DNA of 52,757 nt from positions 1 through 52,757 of the forward strand of contig JAJFTU010000217.1 in NCBI GenBank assembly GCA_021372775.1, in the 5' to 3' direction. This document shows positions 17,665-28,009 of the stretch, piece after piece. The notes beneath the pieces were generated by a model that was given only the letters and a program-made list of their open reading frames with translations, did no database searches and was not told the DNA's origin. A program made the position numbers and the translations under genes. The stretch comes from a bacterium (GTDB lineage: Bacteria > Acidobacteriota > Polarisedimenticolia > J045). How positions within the stretch are numbered: position 1 is the first letter of the stretch; each line of letters starts with the position of its first letter.

Positions 17665-20253
17665 TCAGAGCCCTTCGAGCAGATAGAGCTTCGTCGTCGG
17701 CGTGACCTCGGTCGTGCAGATGCGGGAGCCCGCGGCGTCGATCCGCACGGCCATCACCCGCAGCAGCGAGTCGACGGCGGGGGGCGCGGCGGCGATCTCC
17801 GCCGCCGGCCCGGCCGGCCAGGCGTAGCGCAGCAGCGTGGGACGTCCGCGGCTGGTGTCGCGGGCGAGGAAGAGGGAACGGCCGTCGGCGGAGAAGCGCA
17901 GCGGCGCCGCGCCGTCGGGAACGTTCGGCAGCGTCTTCGCCGCGCCGCCCGCGAGCGGATAGGCCGCGACGCCGGCGGCGGTCGCGGCGACGACCGAGCC
18001 GCCGTCCGGGGTGACCGCGTAGAAGCCGCGGGCGACGCTCAGCTTCTCCGGCGTGAGCGCCCGCGCCCTGGCTTCGTCGAACCCCTGCACGAAGAGGCGG
18101 ATCCCCTCGCCGGCGCGCTGCGCGGCGAAGATGATCCGCTTGCCGTCCGGATGGAACATCGCGAAGTGGTAGGTCGCGATCGTCGGGTCGCGGAGGACGC
18201 GCGGCTCGCCGGCGCCGGTCGGGAGGGCGACGATGCGCGGCGGATCGTCCACCGGAACAGACAACGCCCAGGCGCCGTCGGGGGAGAGGGCCGTGCCGAA
18301 CCCCTCGCCGAGACGGACCGGCGGATCGCCGTCCACCGGCGCGAGGTAGGTCGCGTAGTGCGGTCCGCCCCCTTCGCCGGTCTCCGAGACCAACGCCGTC
18401 TTCCCGTCGGCGGAGAGGTCGGCGAGCATCGGCAGGTCGAGCACCTGGACGTCGCGGACGTTCCCGCCGTCCACGTCGCGGCAGACGAGGCGCATGCCGC
18501 GGTCGCTGATCGCGGCGAGCACCCGCCCGCCGCGGGCGACGTCGTGCAGCGCGACGGAGCCCGGCGCGCGGTAGACCAGACGGGCCTTCCCGCCCGTGGG
18601 GGAGATGCGGTAGATCGCGTTGTTGCCGCCGGCCCGCGCGCCGCTGAACCAGATCTCGCCGGTGTCGCGGTTCCAGGCCAGCCCGTCGAGCGCCGCCCAG
18701 CCGGGGGAGATCGCGTGGACCTCGCCGCCCGGAACGTCCACGACCATCACCGAGCCGCGGTTGTCGCCGACCAGCGGATGGTCGAAGAAGGCCACGCGGT
18801 CGCCGCGCGGCGAGACGCGGACGTTCGACATCCCCGAGACCGCCGAGTAGAGCAGGCGCCCCACGGGGTACTCGAGCCGGTAGGCGCCGTCCGCCCAGCG
18901 GACGACGGCGAGCGACTTCCCGTCCGGCGACCAGTCGGCCTCCGCGACGGGCGGCAGCAGATCGCGCGGCGCGCCGCCGGCCAGCGGCATCCGCGCCAAG
19001 GCGGAGTCCTTCTGACCGAGCCGCACGCGGATCGCGAGGTCCCCGTCGGGGGAGATCGCCTTCAGCGAGGCGGCGCCGGCGAGGCCCAGGGAGCGCGGCT
19101 CGGGGCTTCCGGGCTGGGTCGTGAAGACCTCGGACGGGCGGGCGCCGACGAGGGCGTCGAAGACGACGTTCTTGCCGTCCGGCGCGAAGCGCGCGGTCGT
19201 CACGAGGCTGCGGCGGAAGGTGAGCTGCGTCAGGCGGGGCGGCTCGTGGACGCGCCGCCCGCCGCCGAAGAAGAGGCCGGCGGCGAAGAGGCCGACGCCG
19301 AGCGCGGCGTAGGGGAGCGCGCGCCGGACCGCCCGCAGGCGGCGCGCCCTGGCGGCGCCGGACACGAACGAGATCTGCGAGCCGGCGGTCGCGCCGGAGA
19401 GCGCCTCGAGCGCGAAGGCGAGGTCGCGCGCCGACTGGAAGCGGTCGGCCGGCGCCTTCTCCAGGCAGCGCTCGATGATCCGCGCCAGCGCGGGGGGGAC
19501 GGCGCGGGCCGTTCCCTGCGGCTCGGCCGGTTCCTCGCGCAGCACGGCGGTCATCGTCTCCACCGCCGAGGCGCCCTGGAAGGCGCGGCGCCCGTAGGCG
19601 AGCTCGTAGAGGACCGCGCCGAGGGAGAAGATGTCGGAACGGTGGTCGGCGGGGAGGCCGCGCACCTGCTCCGGCGACATGTAGCCGGCGGAGCCGAGGA
19701 CCACGCCCGGCGTCGTCGCGTCGGGGGCGATCGTCTGGTCGTCGGGGGAGGCGGGGCTGAGGGCCAGCCCCGGGTTCAGCTTGGCCAGGCCGAAGTCGAG
19801 GATCTTGAGCCGCCCGTCCTTGGTGACGAACAGGTTCTCCGGCTTGATGTCGCGGTGGATGATCGCCTTGTCGTGCGCGGCGCCGAGTCCCTGCGCCGCC
19901 TGCAGCCCCCACTCGACCGCCTTGCGCAGCGGCGGCGGCGGCCCGGTCTGCAGCCGCTCGCGCAGCGACTGCCCGTCGAGCAGTTCGGTCACGATGTACG
20001 GGGCGCCGTCCTGCTCGCCGACGTCGAAGACCGAGAGCAGCGCCGGGTGGTTCAGGCCGCCGACGAGGCGCGCTTCCTGCAGGAAACGGCGCATCCGGTC
20101 GGGGTCGGCGACGAACGACGTGGGGAGGAGCTTGACGGCGACGTCCCGCTCGAGCCGCGCGTCGCGCGCCCGATAGACTTCGCCCATTCCTCCCGCGCCG
20201 AGCGGGGACACCACCACGTACGGACCGAGCGGCGTTCCGGCGGCGAGCGTCAT
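17665..20253 (-). CDS. Hanks-type serine/threonine kinase with C-terminal PD40/TolB-like beta-propeller
   Basis: An 862-residue protein. The kinase domain spans about 12-285: P-loop GAGGMGEVY (20-27), VAVK (Lys41), HRDIKPEN (catalytic Asp135), DFG (153-155) and the MSPEQ activation-segment end. One transmembrane helix (ALGVGLFAAGLFFGG) sits near residue 315. The remaining 530 residues are repeated PD40-type propeller blades (LSPDGAWAL, FHPDGKRIIFAA, VTPDGGSVVAA), placed outside the membrane. It probably senses an envelope ligand and phosphorylates cytoplasmic Ser/Thr targets; the substrate is unknown. The ATG has no Shine-Dalgarno but sits exactly six bases after TATGAT, suggesting a leaderless mRNA. 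Confidence 0.92.
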   Translation of the reverse strand: MTLAAGTPLGPYVVVSPLGAGGMGEVYRARDARLERDVAVKLLPTSFVADPDRMRRFLQEARLVGGLNHPALLSVFDVGEQDGAPYIVTELLDGQSLRERLQTGPPPPLRKAVEWGLQAAQGLGAAHDKAIIHRDIKPENLFVTKDGRLKILDFGLAKLNPGLALSPASPDDQTIAPDATTPGVVLGSAGYMSPEQVRGLPADHRSDIFSLGAVLYELAYGRRAFQGASAVETMTAVLREEPAEPQGTARAVPPALARIIERCLEKAPADRFQSARDLAFALEALSGATAGSQISFVSGAARARRLRAVRRALPYAALGVGLFAAGLFFGGGRRVHEPPRLTQLTFRRSLVTTARFAPDGKNVVFDALVGARPSEVFTTQPGSPEPRSLGLAGAASLKAISPDGDLAIRVRLGQKDSALARMPLAGGAPRDLLPPVAEADWSPDGKSLAVVRWADGAYRLEYPVGRLLYSAVSGMSNVRVSPRGDRVAFFDHPLVGDNRGSVMVVDVPGGEVHAISPGWAALDGLAWNRDTGEIWFSGARAGGNNAIYRISPTGGKARLVYRAPGSVALHDVARGGRVLAAISDRGMRLVCRDVDGGNVRDVQVLDLPMLADLSADGKTALVSETGEGGGPHYATYLAPVDGDPPVRLGEGFGTALSPDGAWALSVPVDDPPRIVALPTGAGEPRVLRDPTIATYHFAMFHPDGKRIIFAAQRAGEGIRLFVQGFDEARARALTPEKLSVARGFYAVTPDGGSVVAATAAGVAAYPLAGGAAKTLPNVPDGAAPLRFSADGRSLFLARDTSRGRPTLLRYAWPAGPAAEIAAAPPAVDSLLRVMAVRIDAAGSRICTTEVTPTTKLYLLEGL

Positions 20254-20259
20254 GGAAAT

Positions 20260-20265
20260 ATCATA
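20260..20265 (-). promoter_or_regulatory. -10 element for leaderless transcription of the kinase
   Basis: TATGAT on the minus strand is followed by ATTTCC and then the ATG at 20253. With six bases between, the expected +1 falls on the start codon. No -35 hexamer at 17 bp. Confidence 0.55.
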
Positions 20266-20330
20266 ACCCGTTGACGCAATTCCCGGTCGGCGACGGGCCC
20301 CTCCTCGAAGAATCGCAACGTGGAGCCGAA

Positions 20331-20430
20331 CGTGTTGGTCGGGGACCCGTGCGCAAGGCGGCGCCGAGCGTGTTGGTCGGGGATCGGTGCGCAAGGCGGC
20401 GCCGAACGTGTTGGTCGGGGATCGGTGCGC
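20331..20430 (+). repeat. 38-bp tandem repeat, about 2.6 copies
   Basis: Unit CGTGTTGGTCGGGGATCGG plus TGCGCAAGGCGGCGCCGAA. Copies at 20331-20368 and 20369-20406 differ at a few positions, and a partial third runs from 20407. The copies abut directly, without spacers, between the divergent kinase and thiL genes. No function can be read from it. Confidence 0.85.
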
Positions 20431-20478
20431 GCGCCACGGTTGCGGCGGGGCGGTCCGGGCGCCGACAATGCAGGCGCC

Positions 20479-21663
20479 ATGGAAGCCCGCCGCCGCCGTC
20501 TCGCCGAAGACCTCCTCTCCGGATCGGAGGACTCGTTCGTCGCGCGCCTCGCCGCGCTCGTCGGCGCCGCGGGGGCGCCGCGCGGCGTCGTCGGGATCGG
20601 CGACGACGCGGCCGTGCTTCCCGGCGCGCCCCCCACGGTCCTGACGATCGATCTCTTGGTCGAGGGGCAGCATTTCCGACTCGACTACCTCTCCCCGGAA
20701 CAGCTCGCCGTCCGCGCTCTCGAGGCGAACCTCTCCGACGTCGCGGCGATGGGGGCGCGGCCGACCGGCGTCTTCCTCGGCCTCGCCTGGCCGGCCGAGG
20801 CGAAGGCCCGCCGCGCCGCGGGGCGCTTCGTGCACGCCTTCGCCCGCGCGGCGGCGGAGCGCGGCGCGCCGCTCCTCGGCGGCGACACCGTGAAGGCCGC
20901 GGCCGGCGCGGCGACGATCGCGGTCGCGGTGACCGGAACGCCGTGGCCCGGCGGGCCGGTCTTCCGCGGCGGCGGACGGCCGGGCGATCTCCTCGCCGTG
21001 AGCGGCCCGCTCGGCGCCTCGCGGGCGGGGCTCGCGCTCCTCGCCGGAGAACGGCCCCGGCCGCGCGACAAGGCGCTCGCGGCGCGCGCCCTCGCCGCCT
21101 ACCGCACGCCGCGCGGCCGGCTCGACCTCGCCAAGGCGCTGGCCAAGCGGGCGCGGGCGATGATGGATCTCTCGGACGGCCTGGGACTCGACCTGCCGCG
21201 CCTCGCCGACGCCTCGCGCTGCGGCTTCGTGGTCGAGGCGGCCGCGGTCCCGGTGGACGAGGCGGCGCGCGCCGTGGCGCGGGACGAGGCCGAGGCGCTC
21301 GGCTGGGCGCTGGCCGGCGGAGAAGACTACGAACTCCTCTTCGCCGTCGCGCCGGCGGACGCCGCGGCGACGCGCCGCGCGCTGGCGCGCGTCGGCGGGG
21401 CGCTCCACGTCGTCGGGCGGCTCCTGCCGCCGGGCGGAGGGCGCTGGCTGGAGCGCGACGGCCGGCGGACGCCGTGGCGGCGCGCCGGGTGGGACCCGTT
21501 CGCCGCGCAGGGACTCGGCGCCGGATCCTCGCCGCGGGGCGGGCGTCCGCGGCCGGGGGGCCGACTTCTTTCCGGGAACGGACTAGACGCCGAGGCGGGG
21601 CGGCGCGTTGAAACCAAGAGACCGCCGTCGCCGAAGCCGCGATGGACCGCGAAGCGGAGCTGA
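20479..21663 (+). CDS. thiL: thiamine-monophosphate kinase
   Basis: ThiL phosphorylates thiamine phosphate to thiamine diphosphate in the cytoplasm. Seen: GVVGIGDDAAVLPG near residue 38, TIDLLVEGQHFRLDY, NLSDVAAMGARP, LLGGDTVK, MMDLSDGLGLDLPRLA and ALAGGEDYELLF, the ordered AIRS/PurM-fold motifs. The recognisable protein ends near GWDPF at about residue 340. The last 50 residues are low-complexity Arg/Gly/Pro and overlap the following sigma gene by 22 bases. The C-terminal tail may simply be read-through of a former intergenic region. No TPP riboswitch is visible upstream. Confidence 0.93.
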   Translation: MEARRRRLAEDLLSGSEDSFVARLAALVGAAGAPRGVVGIGDDAAVLPGAPPTVLTIDLLVEGQHFRLDYLSPEQLAVRALEANLSDVAAMGARPTGVFLGLAWPAEAKARRAAGRFVHAFARAAAERGAPLLGGDTVKAAAGAATIAVAVTGTPWPGGPVFRGGGRPGDLLAVSGPLGASRAGLALLAGERPRPRDKALAARALAAYRTPRGRLDLAKALAKRARAMMDLSDGLGLDLPRLADASRCGFVVEAAAVPVDEAARAVARDEAEALGWALAGGEDYELLFAVAPADAAATRRALARVGGALHVVGRLLPPGGGRWLERDGRRTPWRRAGWDPFAAQGLGAGSSPRGGRPRPGGRLLSGNGLDAEAGRRVETKRPPSPKPRWTAKRS

Positions 21664-22217
21664 TCGCGCGCGCCGCGGCCGGCGACCGCGGGGCGTTCGA
21701 CGATCTGATCGCCCCGCGCTGGCCCCGGCTGGCGCGGCTCGCCGCGCGGATCGTCGGCTCGGCGGCCGAAGGCCAGGACGTCGCCCAGCAGGCCTGCCTG
21801 CGCGCCTGGCGCGCGCTGGGCGGGATCGACGGGGGCGGCGACGGGCTCGACCGCTGGCTGGCGCGGGCGACGGCGAACTTGGCCGTGGACGCGCTGCGGC
21901 GGCGGAAGGCGCGCCCCGAGGAGCCGGCGGGGGAGGAGTTCGCGGCGCGGGCCGCGGCGGCCGCGCCCGACCCGGAGCAGGCCGCCTTGGCCGCGGAGTT
22001 GGAGGCGGCGCTGCAGCGGGTCGCGGGCGACCTGCCGCCGCGCCAGAAGGCGTTGTTCGTGCTGACGCGCGTCGAGGGGTACAGCGCCGCGGACGCGGCC
22101 GCGATGCTCGGCATCGCCCCCTCCACCGCGCGCAACACGCTGTTCCAACTGCGGGCGACGCTGGCCCGGCGGTTGGGGGAACATTTCCCGGGACTCGGCG
22201 GGAAGATCAGGCGCTGA
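21642..22217 (+). CDS. ECF-family RNA polymerase sigma factor
   Basis: 191 residues. Region 2 is at about 8-75 (AAAGDRGAFDDLIAPRWPRL, AEGQDVAQQACLRAWRAL, ANLAVDALRRRK). An acidic/Ala linker follows, then region 4 at about 125-180 (LPPRQKALFVLTRVEGYSAA, AAMLGIAPSTARNTLFQLRATLAR). This is the standard sigma-E layout. It overlaps the end of thiL by 22 bases and is followed 68 bases later by a zinc-finger anti-sigma gene. It may direct transcription of the secretion genes downstream, an inference from position; I could not find a convincing ECF-type promoter in the window. Confidence 0.92.
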   Translation: MDREAELIARAAAGDRGAFDDLIAPRWPRLARLAARIVGSAAEGQDVAQQACLRAWRALGGIDGGGDGLDRWLARATANLAVDALRRRKARPEEPAGEEFAARAAAAAPDPEQAALAAELEAALQRVAGDLPPRQKALFVLTRVEGYSAADAAAMLGIAPSTARNTLFQLRATLARRLGEHFPGLGGKIRR

Positions 22218-22285
22218 ACAGAACAGGCGGGCGCGAGGCGGGTCTTCGGGACCGAGGACGCGGAGCGCGGAGGCGGAGGAACGGG

Positions 22286-22813
22286 GTGGCGGATCGCGAC
22301 GAAGCAGGTTGCCCGCCGCGGGAGCGGCTGGAGGCGTTCGCGGCGGGAGAGCCGGCGGACGCCGCGCTCGCCGCGCACCTCGCCCGCTGCTCCGCGTGCC
22401 GCGCGGAGCTCGTCGCGCGCGACGCGTCGGCCCTCTTCGGGCTGCTCGGGGCGCTGCCGCCGACGATCGAGGTCGGGGCGCCGCCGCGGATCGCCGAGTT
22501 GGAGCGCCGGAGCGCGCGGCGTCGGGCGCGCCGGCTCGCCGCGGGCGCGGCGGCGGCCTGCGCCGCGGCGGCCGCGGTCTGGTTCGGGATCGGGCGGGTC
22601 GAGTTCGGAATCGGGCGGGTCGAGAGTCCCGCGCCGCGCGTCGTCGCGCGGGGCGAGGCGCCGCCCGCCTCGGCCGCCGTCCGCGGCCCCGCCCCGCTTC
22701 CGGTCGTCGAGAGCGTCGACGCGCCGGGGGCGCGGATCGTCGCCCTCGTTCCGCCCGAGGGGGAAGGGCTGACGGTGACGCTCGTCCTCGACGCGCTCGA
22801 GGAGCGGCGATGA
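22286..22813 (+). CDS. anti-sigma factor with zinc-finger (HC2) domain
   Basis: 175 residues. The cytoplasmic N-terminus has the zinc-binding anti-sigma motif HLARCSACRAEL (HX3CX2C) near residue 36. One membrane helix follows (AAGAAAACAAAAAVWF, about 85-101), then a short periplasmic tail. The GTG start follows GGAGGCGGAGGA at a suitable distance. A 21-bp duplication just after the helix repeats FGIGRVE. The position directly behind the ECF sigma gene identifies its partner. The stop overlaps the next gene by ATGA. Confidence 0.85.
   Translation: MADRDEAGCPPRERLEAFAAGEPADAALAAHLARCSACRAELVARDASALFGLLGALPPTIEVGAPPRIAELERRSARRRARRLAAGAAAACAAAAAVWFGIGRVEFGIGRVESPAPRVVARGEAPPASAAVRGPAPLPVVESVDAPGARIVALVPPEGEGLTVTLVLDALEERR
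22583..22624 (+). repeat. 21-bp tandem duplication within the anti-sigma gene
   Basis: Two adjacent 21-bp copies differ at one base and keep frame, duplicating a seven-residue FGIGRVE segment on the periplasmic side of the helix. Confidence 0.9.
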
Positions 22814-23535
22814 GCCGCGCCGCGGTCGTCGCGTTCGTCGTCGCGTGCGCGGCGTCCGCGATGTTCGCGGGCTCGGCGCGCTCGGCCTTCGCCGCGCCCG
22901 CGGCGCCGGCCGCGCCGGACTGCGCCAAGGCCAAGCCGCAGCGGCGGGCGTTCTTCGTGCGGCATCGGCCGCTCGCCGAAGCCGCGCAGCTCGTCGAGTC
23001 GAAGCTCGGGCCGTGCGGCGCCTACACCGTCGCGCGTCCCGCCGGCTCGATCGTCGTCACCGACGAGCCGGAGTCGCTGCGCGCGATCGCCGAGGCGCTC
23101 GCGGCGTGGGACAAGCCGCGGGCGCGGATCGCCTTCTCGCTGCGGCTCGTCGCGGCGTCGGTCGCGTCGTCCGCGCCGGTCCCGCCGCCGATCCCCGGCG
23201 TGTCGGAAACGCTCGCCCGGCTGACCCGCTACTCGCGCTTCGAGGAGCTCGGGACGGCCCGCGTCGAGGCGACCGAGGGCGCCGAAGTCGAGACGGCGCT
23301 CGGGCCGCGCCACCGCGTGCGGCTGCGCCTCGGCGGCTTCGACGCCGAGCGGGGCGTGGCGCGCGTCGCGCCGTTCGAACTGTTCGAGGTCGGGCCGGAC
23401 GGGACGGCGCCGCGCCGTCTCCTCTCTCTCTCGCTCAACCTTCCCGCGGGCCGCGCCAACCTCGTCGGCGCCCCGGCGCGGGGAGGCGAGACCGCCCTCT
23501 TCGTCGCGCTCGACGCGTCCCCCGCGGGGAGGTGA
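22810..23535 (+). CDS. secreted protein with secretin-N-like region
   Basis: 241 residues with a cleavable signal peptide (to about AFAAPA, residue 30). Residues 46-105 (FFVRHRPLAEAAQLVESKLG, SIVVTDEPESLRAIAEALAA) follow the pattern of the short secretin N1/NolW-type domain: a beta strand, a helix, VTD then a helix, and W-D. The last 130 residues are beta-rich. There is no secretin pore domain. It is coupled to the anti-sigma gene upstream (ATGA) and lies just before gspF, so a periplasmic partner of the secretion machine is likely. The domain assignment is by eye. Confidence 0.6.
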   Translation: MSRAAVVAFVVACAASAMFAGSARSAFAAPAAPAAPDCAKAKPQRRAFFVRHRPLAEAAQLVESKLGPCGAYTVARPAGSIVVTDEPESLRAIAEALAAWDKPRARIAFSLRLVAASVASSAPVPPPIPGVSETLARLTRYSRFEELGTARVEATEGAEVETALGPRHRVRLRLGGFDAERGVARVAPFELFEVGPDGTAPRRLLSLSLNLPAGRANLVGAPARGGETALFVALDASPAGR

Positions 23536-23538
23536 GAC

Positions 23539-24762
23539 GTGCCCGACTACCGTTGCCGCCTCGCGACCGCCGAAGGGGAACTGCTCGTCCGCGATCTCTC
23601 CGCCGCGGACGAGCTCTCGCTGCGGCGGGAGCTGGAACGCCAGGACTTCCTCGTCCTCGAGATCGCCTCCCGCTCGGGGCTCGGCGCCGCGCTCTCCGGG
23701 CTGCGCCGGCCGAAGCGCCGCCGCGTGCCGATGGGCGAGTTCATCGTCTTCAACCAGGAGTTCGCCGCGCTGGTCCGCGCCGGGCTGCCGATCATCGAGG
23801 CGCTCGAGCTTCTCGGCGAGCGGCGCAAGAACCCCGTGCTGCGCGCGGCGATCGGCGACGTCGTCTCCCGCGTCAAGGGGGGCGAGGCGCTCTCCGACGC
23901 CTTCGAGGCGCAGGGAATCTTCCCGCCGCTCTACTCCAGCACGCTCGCCTCGGGCGAGCGGACCGGCGAGGTGGCGACGGTCATCGCGCGCTACATCGCC
24001 TACGCGCGGACGGTGCAGGGGGTCAAGCGGAAGGTCGGCGCGGCGCTGGTCTACCCGGCGATCCTGATCTGCCTCGCCGTGGTCATCGTCGGCGTGCTGC
24101 TGACGTTCGTGCTGCCGCGGTTCCAGGAGTTCTTCACCGGCTTCGGCGCCGAGCTGCCGCCGATCACGCGGGTCGTCGTCGGCGTCTCCCAGGCGCTGCG
24201 CGGCTACGCCTTCCTCTGGATCCCGGCGCTGGCCCTCGCCGGCGCGGGGTTCTTCCTCTGGCGGCGCACGCCGGCCGGGCGGCGCCGCTTCGAGGCGATC
24301 GTCTACCGCACGCCGCTCGCCGGGCGGATCTCGCGGATGTTCGTCGTCAGCCGCTTCGCGCGCACGATGAGCGCGCTCGTCGCCGGCGGGATCCCGCTGC
24401 CGACCAGCCTCGAGATCACCTCGCGGTCGATCGGCACGCCGATCTTCTCCGCGGCCGTCGCGCGGATCGGCGACAAGATCCGCGAGGGCGCGCCGCTCTG
24501 GAGCTCGGTCGAGGAGACGACGCTCTTCCCGGACCTGCTGGTGGAGATGGTCAAGGTCGGCGAGTCGTCGGGGAACCTCGCCGAGATGCTCGACAACGTC
24601 GGCGACTTCGTGGACCAGGAGATCGAGACCGACCTGCAGCGGCTGGTCTCGCTCGTCGAGCCGCTGCTGCTGGTCTTCATGGCCCTGGTGGTCGGCGGCC
24701 TGCTGCTGGCCATCTACTATCCGCTGCTGCAGGTCTACGCCAACGCCGGCTCGGGGATGTGA
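23539..24762 (+). CDS. gspF: GspF/PilC-family inner-membrane platform protein
   Basis: A 407-residue polytopic platform protein that couples the assembly ATPase to pseudopilin polymerisation. Two GspF domains are seen. The first (about 75-195) has FNQEFAALVRAGLPIIEALE and a helix at 169-195; the second (about 275-400) has SRFARTMSALVAGGIPLPTS, KVGESSGNLAEML and a last helix from about 372. A further helix lies near 222-240. GTG start after GGGGAGG. Three bases separate it from the preceding stop, and gspE follows after 7 bases. Confidence 0.93.
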   Translation: MPDYRCRLATAEGELLVRDLSAADELSLRRELERQDFLVLEIASRSGLGAALSGLRRPKRRRVPMGEFIVFNQEFAALVRAGLPIIEALELLGERRKNPVLRAAIGDVVSRVKGGEALSDAFEAQGIFPPLYSSTLASGERTGEVATVIARYIAYARTVQGVKRKVGAALVYPAILICLAVVIVGVLLTFVLPRFQEFFTGFGAELPPITRVVVGVSQALRGYAFLWIPALALAGAGFFLWRRTPAGRRRFEAIVYRTPLAGRISRMFVVSRFARTMSALVAGGIPLPTSLEITSRSIGTPIFSAAVARIGDKIREGAPLWSSVEETTLFPDLLVEMVKVGESSGNLAEMLDNVGDFVDQEIETDLQRLVSLVEPLLLVFMALVVGGLLLAIYYPLLQVYANAGSGM

Positions 24763-24769
24763 GGGGACG

Positions 24770-26407
<1,638 letters not shown>

Positions 26408-26417
26408 GAGGGACGGG

Positions 26418-27374
26418 ATGACCTTTTCCGACCGTTTGGCCGACTGGGCGGCGCGCTCCACGCCGGAGCGGCTGCGGCGCGCGCGCTGGCTGCAGCCGCG
26501 CTGGCCGCTCGTCGGCGTCGAACTGCGCGCGGACGCGCTCGTCGTCGCCCGCCTCGCGCAGGGGGCGACGGGAACGCGCCTCGCCGGCGTCGCCCGGCGC
26601 GCGCTGCCGGACGGCCTCTACCGCGGCGCGCTGGGCGAGGCGGCGTCGGATCCGGCGGCCCTCGGCGCGGCGCTGGCCGAGGCGCTGCGGATGGCCGGCG
26701 CCGGCAAGGCGGGGCGGATCTCGCTCGCCGTGCCGGACGGCGCGGTCCACGCGGCGATCGTCGATTTCGCCGAGCTGCCCGCCTCGCGCGTCCAGGCGGA
26801 GGAGATGGTCCGTTTCCGGCTGCGCAAGACGCTCCCCGGCGGCGCGGAGGGATGGCGCATGTCGTGGAGCCCGCTCGGCGCGGGCGCCGACGGGCGGCCG
26901 CGCGTCCTCGCCGCGATGGCCCCGGAGCCGGCCTTGGCGTCGATCGAGGCGGCCTGCGCCGCGGCCGGCGTCCGCTGCGGCCTGATCGAGCCGTCGCTCC
27001 TCGCGCTGCGCCGCGCGGTGCGGCGCGCGCTCGATCATCCGGAGGACGTCGGGCTGCTCGACGTGACGGCGGGCGGCTTCGCGCTCCTCGTCGAGCGGGA
27101 AGGGGTCCCGGCGCTGCTGCGGGCGAAGACGGGGGACGCGGCCTCGCTGGAGCGCGATCTCCGCGCGACCTTCGGCTACTACGAGGAACACCTCTTCGGC
27201 GCGGGGCTGACGCGGCTCGTCGTGCGCGCGGCGGCCGACGCCGACCCGGCGCTGGTCGAGGCGGCGCGCGCCGCCGGACGGGCGCAGGAGGTCGTCGCCG
27301 CGGCCGGCTTCGGCGACGGCGCGGACGACGACGCGCTGCCGGCGGTCGGGCTGGCCGCGAGGAGGGCGGCGTGA
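26418..27374 (+). CDS. pilM: PilM/GspL-cytoplasmic-like assembly protein
   Basis: A 318-residue actin-fold (FtsA/PilM-like) protein. It shows PLVGVELRADALVVARL, AVPDGAVHAAIVDFAELP, EEMVRFRLRKTLPGG and GLLDVTAGGFALLVEREG. Such proteins sit in the cytoplasm and bind the PilN N-terminus, linking the ATPase to the periplasmic alignment complex. Sequence identity to standard PilM is low and the call rests on pattern plus position between gspE and a PilN-like gene. Stop and next start overlap (GTGA). Confidence 0.78.
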   Translation: MTFSDRLADWAARSTPERLRRARWLQPRWPLVGVELRADALVVARLAQGATGTRLAGVARRALPDGLYRGALGEAASDPAALGAALAEALRMAGAGKAGRISLAVPDGAVHAAIVDFAELPASRVQAEEMVRFRLRKTLPGGAEGWRMSWSPLGAGADGRPRVLAAMAPEPALASIEAACAAAGVRCGLIEPSLLALRRAVRRALDHPEDVGLLDVTAGGFALLVEREGVPALLRAKTGDAASLERDLRATFGYYEEHLFGAGLTRLVVRAAADADPALVEAARAAGRAQEVVAAAGFGDGADDDALPAVGLAARRAA

Positions 27375-28009
27375 AGCGCGTGGACATCAACCTCGCCGCG
27401 GCGCCGTTCCGCAACGACGCGCCGTGGTGGACGCTGCTCGCGGCGCTGGCGGCGGTCGCCGCGCTCTTCACCGCGGCGAACGTCTGGGCGCTCGCGTCCG
27501 CGCGCTCGCGCGGCGCGGCGCTCGAGGCGGAAATGGCCGGGCACCGCGCGCGGATGACGAAGATGGCCGGCGAGGCCGCGGCGATCTCCGCCCGCCTCTC
27601 CAAGGTGGACCAGAAGCACCTTCTGGCGCAGGCGGCGTTCGTGGACGGCGTGCTCGGGCGGCGCGACTTCTCCTGGACGCGCCTCTTCGACGCGCTGGAG
27701 GAGACGATCCCCTGGAACGTGCGGCTCGTCGCCGTCCGCCCGACGACCCAGAAGGGGGTCGTCTGGATCGACATCGACGGCGAGGCGCGCACCCCGGACG
27801 CGCTGTTCGCGCTGGAACAGGCGCTGCTCGACTCGCCGCGCTTCGGCCGGATCGAGCCGAGCGGGTTCGACCGCCGGACCGGCGAGGACAAGCTCACCTT
27901 CCGGCTGCGCGCCCGCTACGTCCCGGAAGGGGCGCCGCCTCCGGGCGACGAGACGCCGGCCGCCGCGCCGCGGCCCGCGCCGGCGCCGCGCGCGGAGGAG
28001 GGACGATGA
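27371..28009 (+). CDS. pilN: PilN-like protein
   Basis: 212 residues. The cytoplasmic N-terminus RVDINLAAAPFRN is the short motif PilN uses to bind PilM. It is followed by one membrane helix (LLAALAAVAALFTAANVWAL), a coiled-coil segment, and a periplasmic ferredoxin-like fold (SWTRLFDALEETIPWNVRL ... ALFALEQALLDSPRFGRIEP). The last 25 residues are Pro/Ala-rich. Starts with GTG inside the pilM stop and is coupled to pilO by ATGA. Confidence 0.85.
   Translation: MKRVDINLAAAPFRNDAPWWTLLAALAAVAALFTAANVWALASARSRGAALEAEMAGHRARMTKMAGEAAAISARLSKVDQKHLLAQAAFVDGVLGRRDFSWTRLFDALEETIPWNVRLVAVRPTTQKGVVWIDIDGEARTPDALFALEQALLDSPRFGRIEPSGFDRRTGEDKLTFRLRARYVPEGAPPPGDETPAAAPRPAPAPRAEEGR

Noticed and set aside
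20331-20430. Possible CRISPR array
   Set aside because: Repeats are directly adjacent with no spacers and no cas genes are present.
20254-20478. TPP riboswitch upstream of thiL
   Set aside because: No CUGAGA or ACC-type TPP aptamer core found; the region holds only the tandem repeat.
21575-21609. ECF-type promoter GGAAC ... CGTT before the sigma gene
   Set aside because: The spacer is 26 bp, too long for the usual 16-17.
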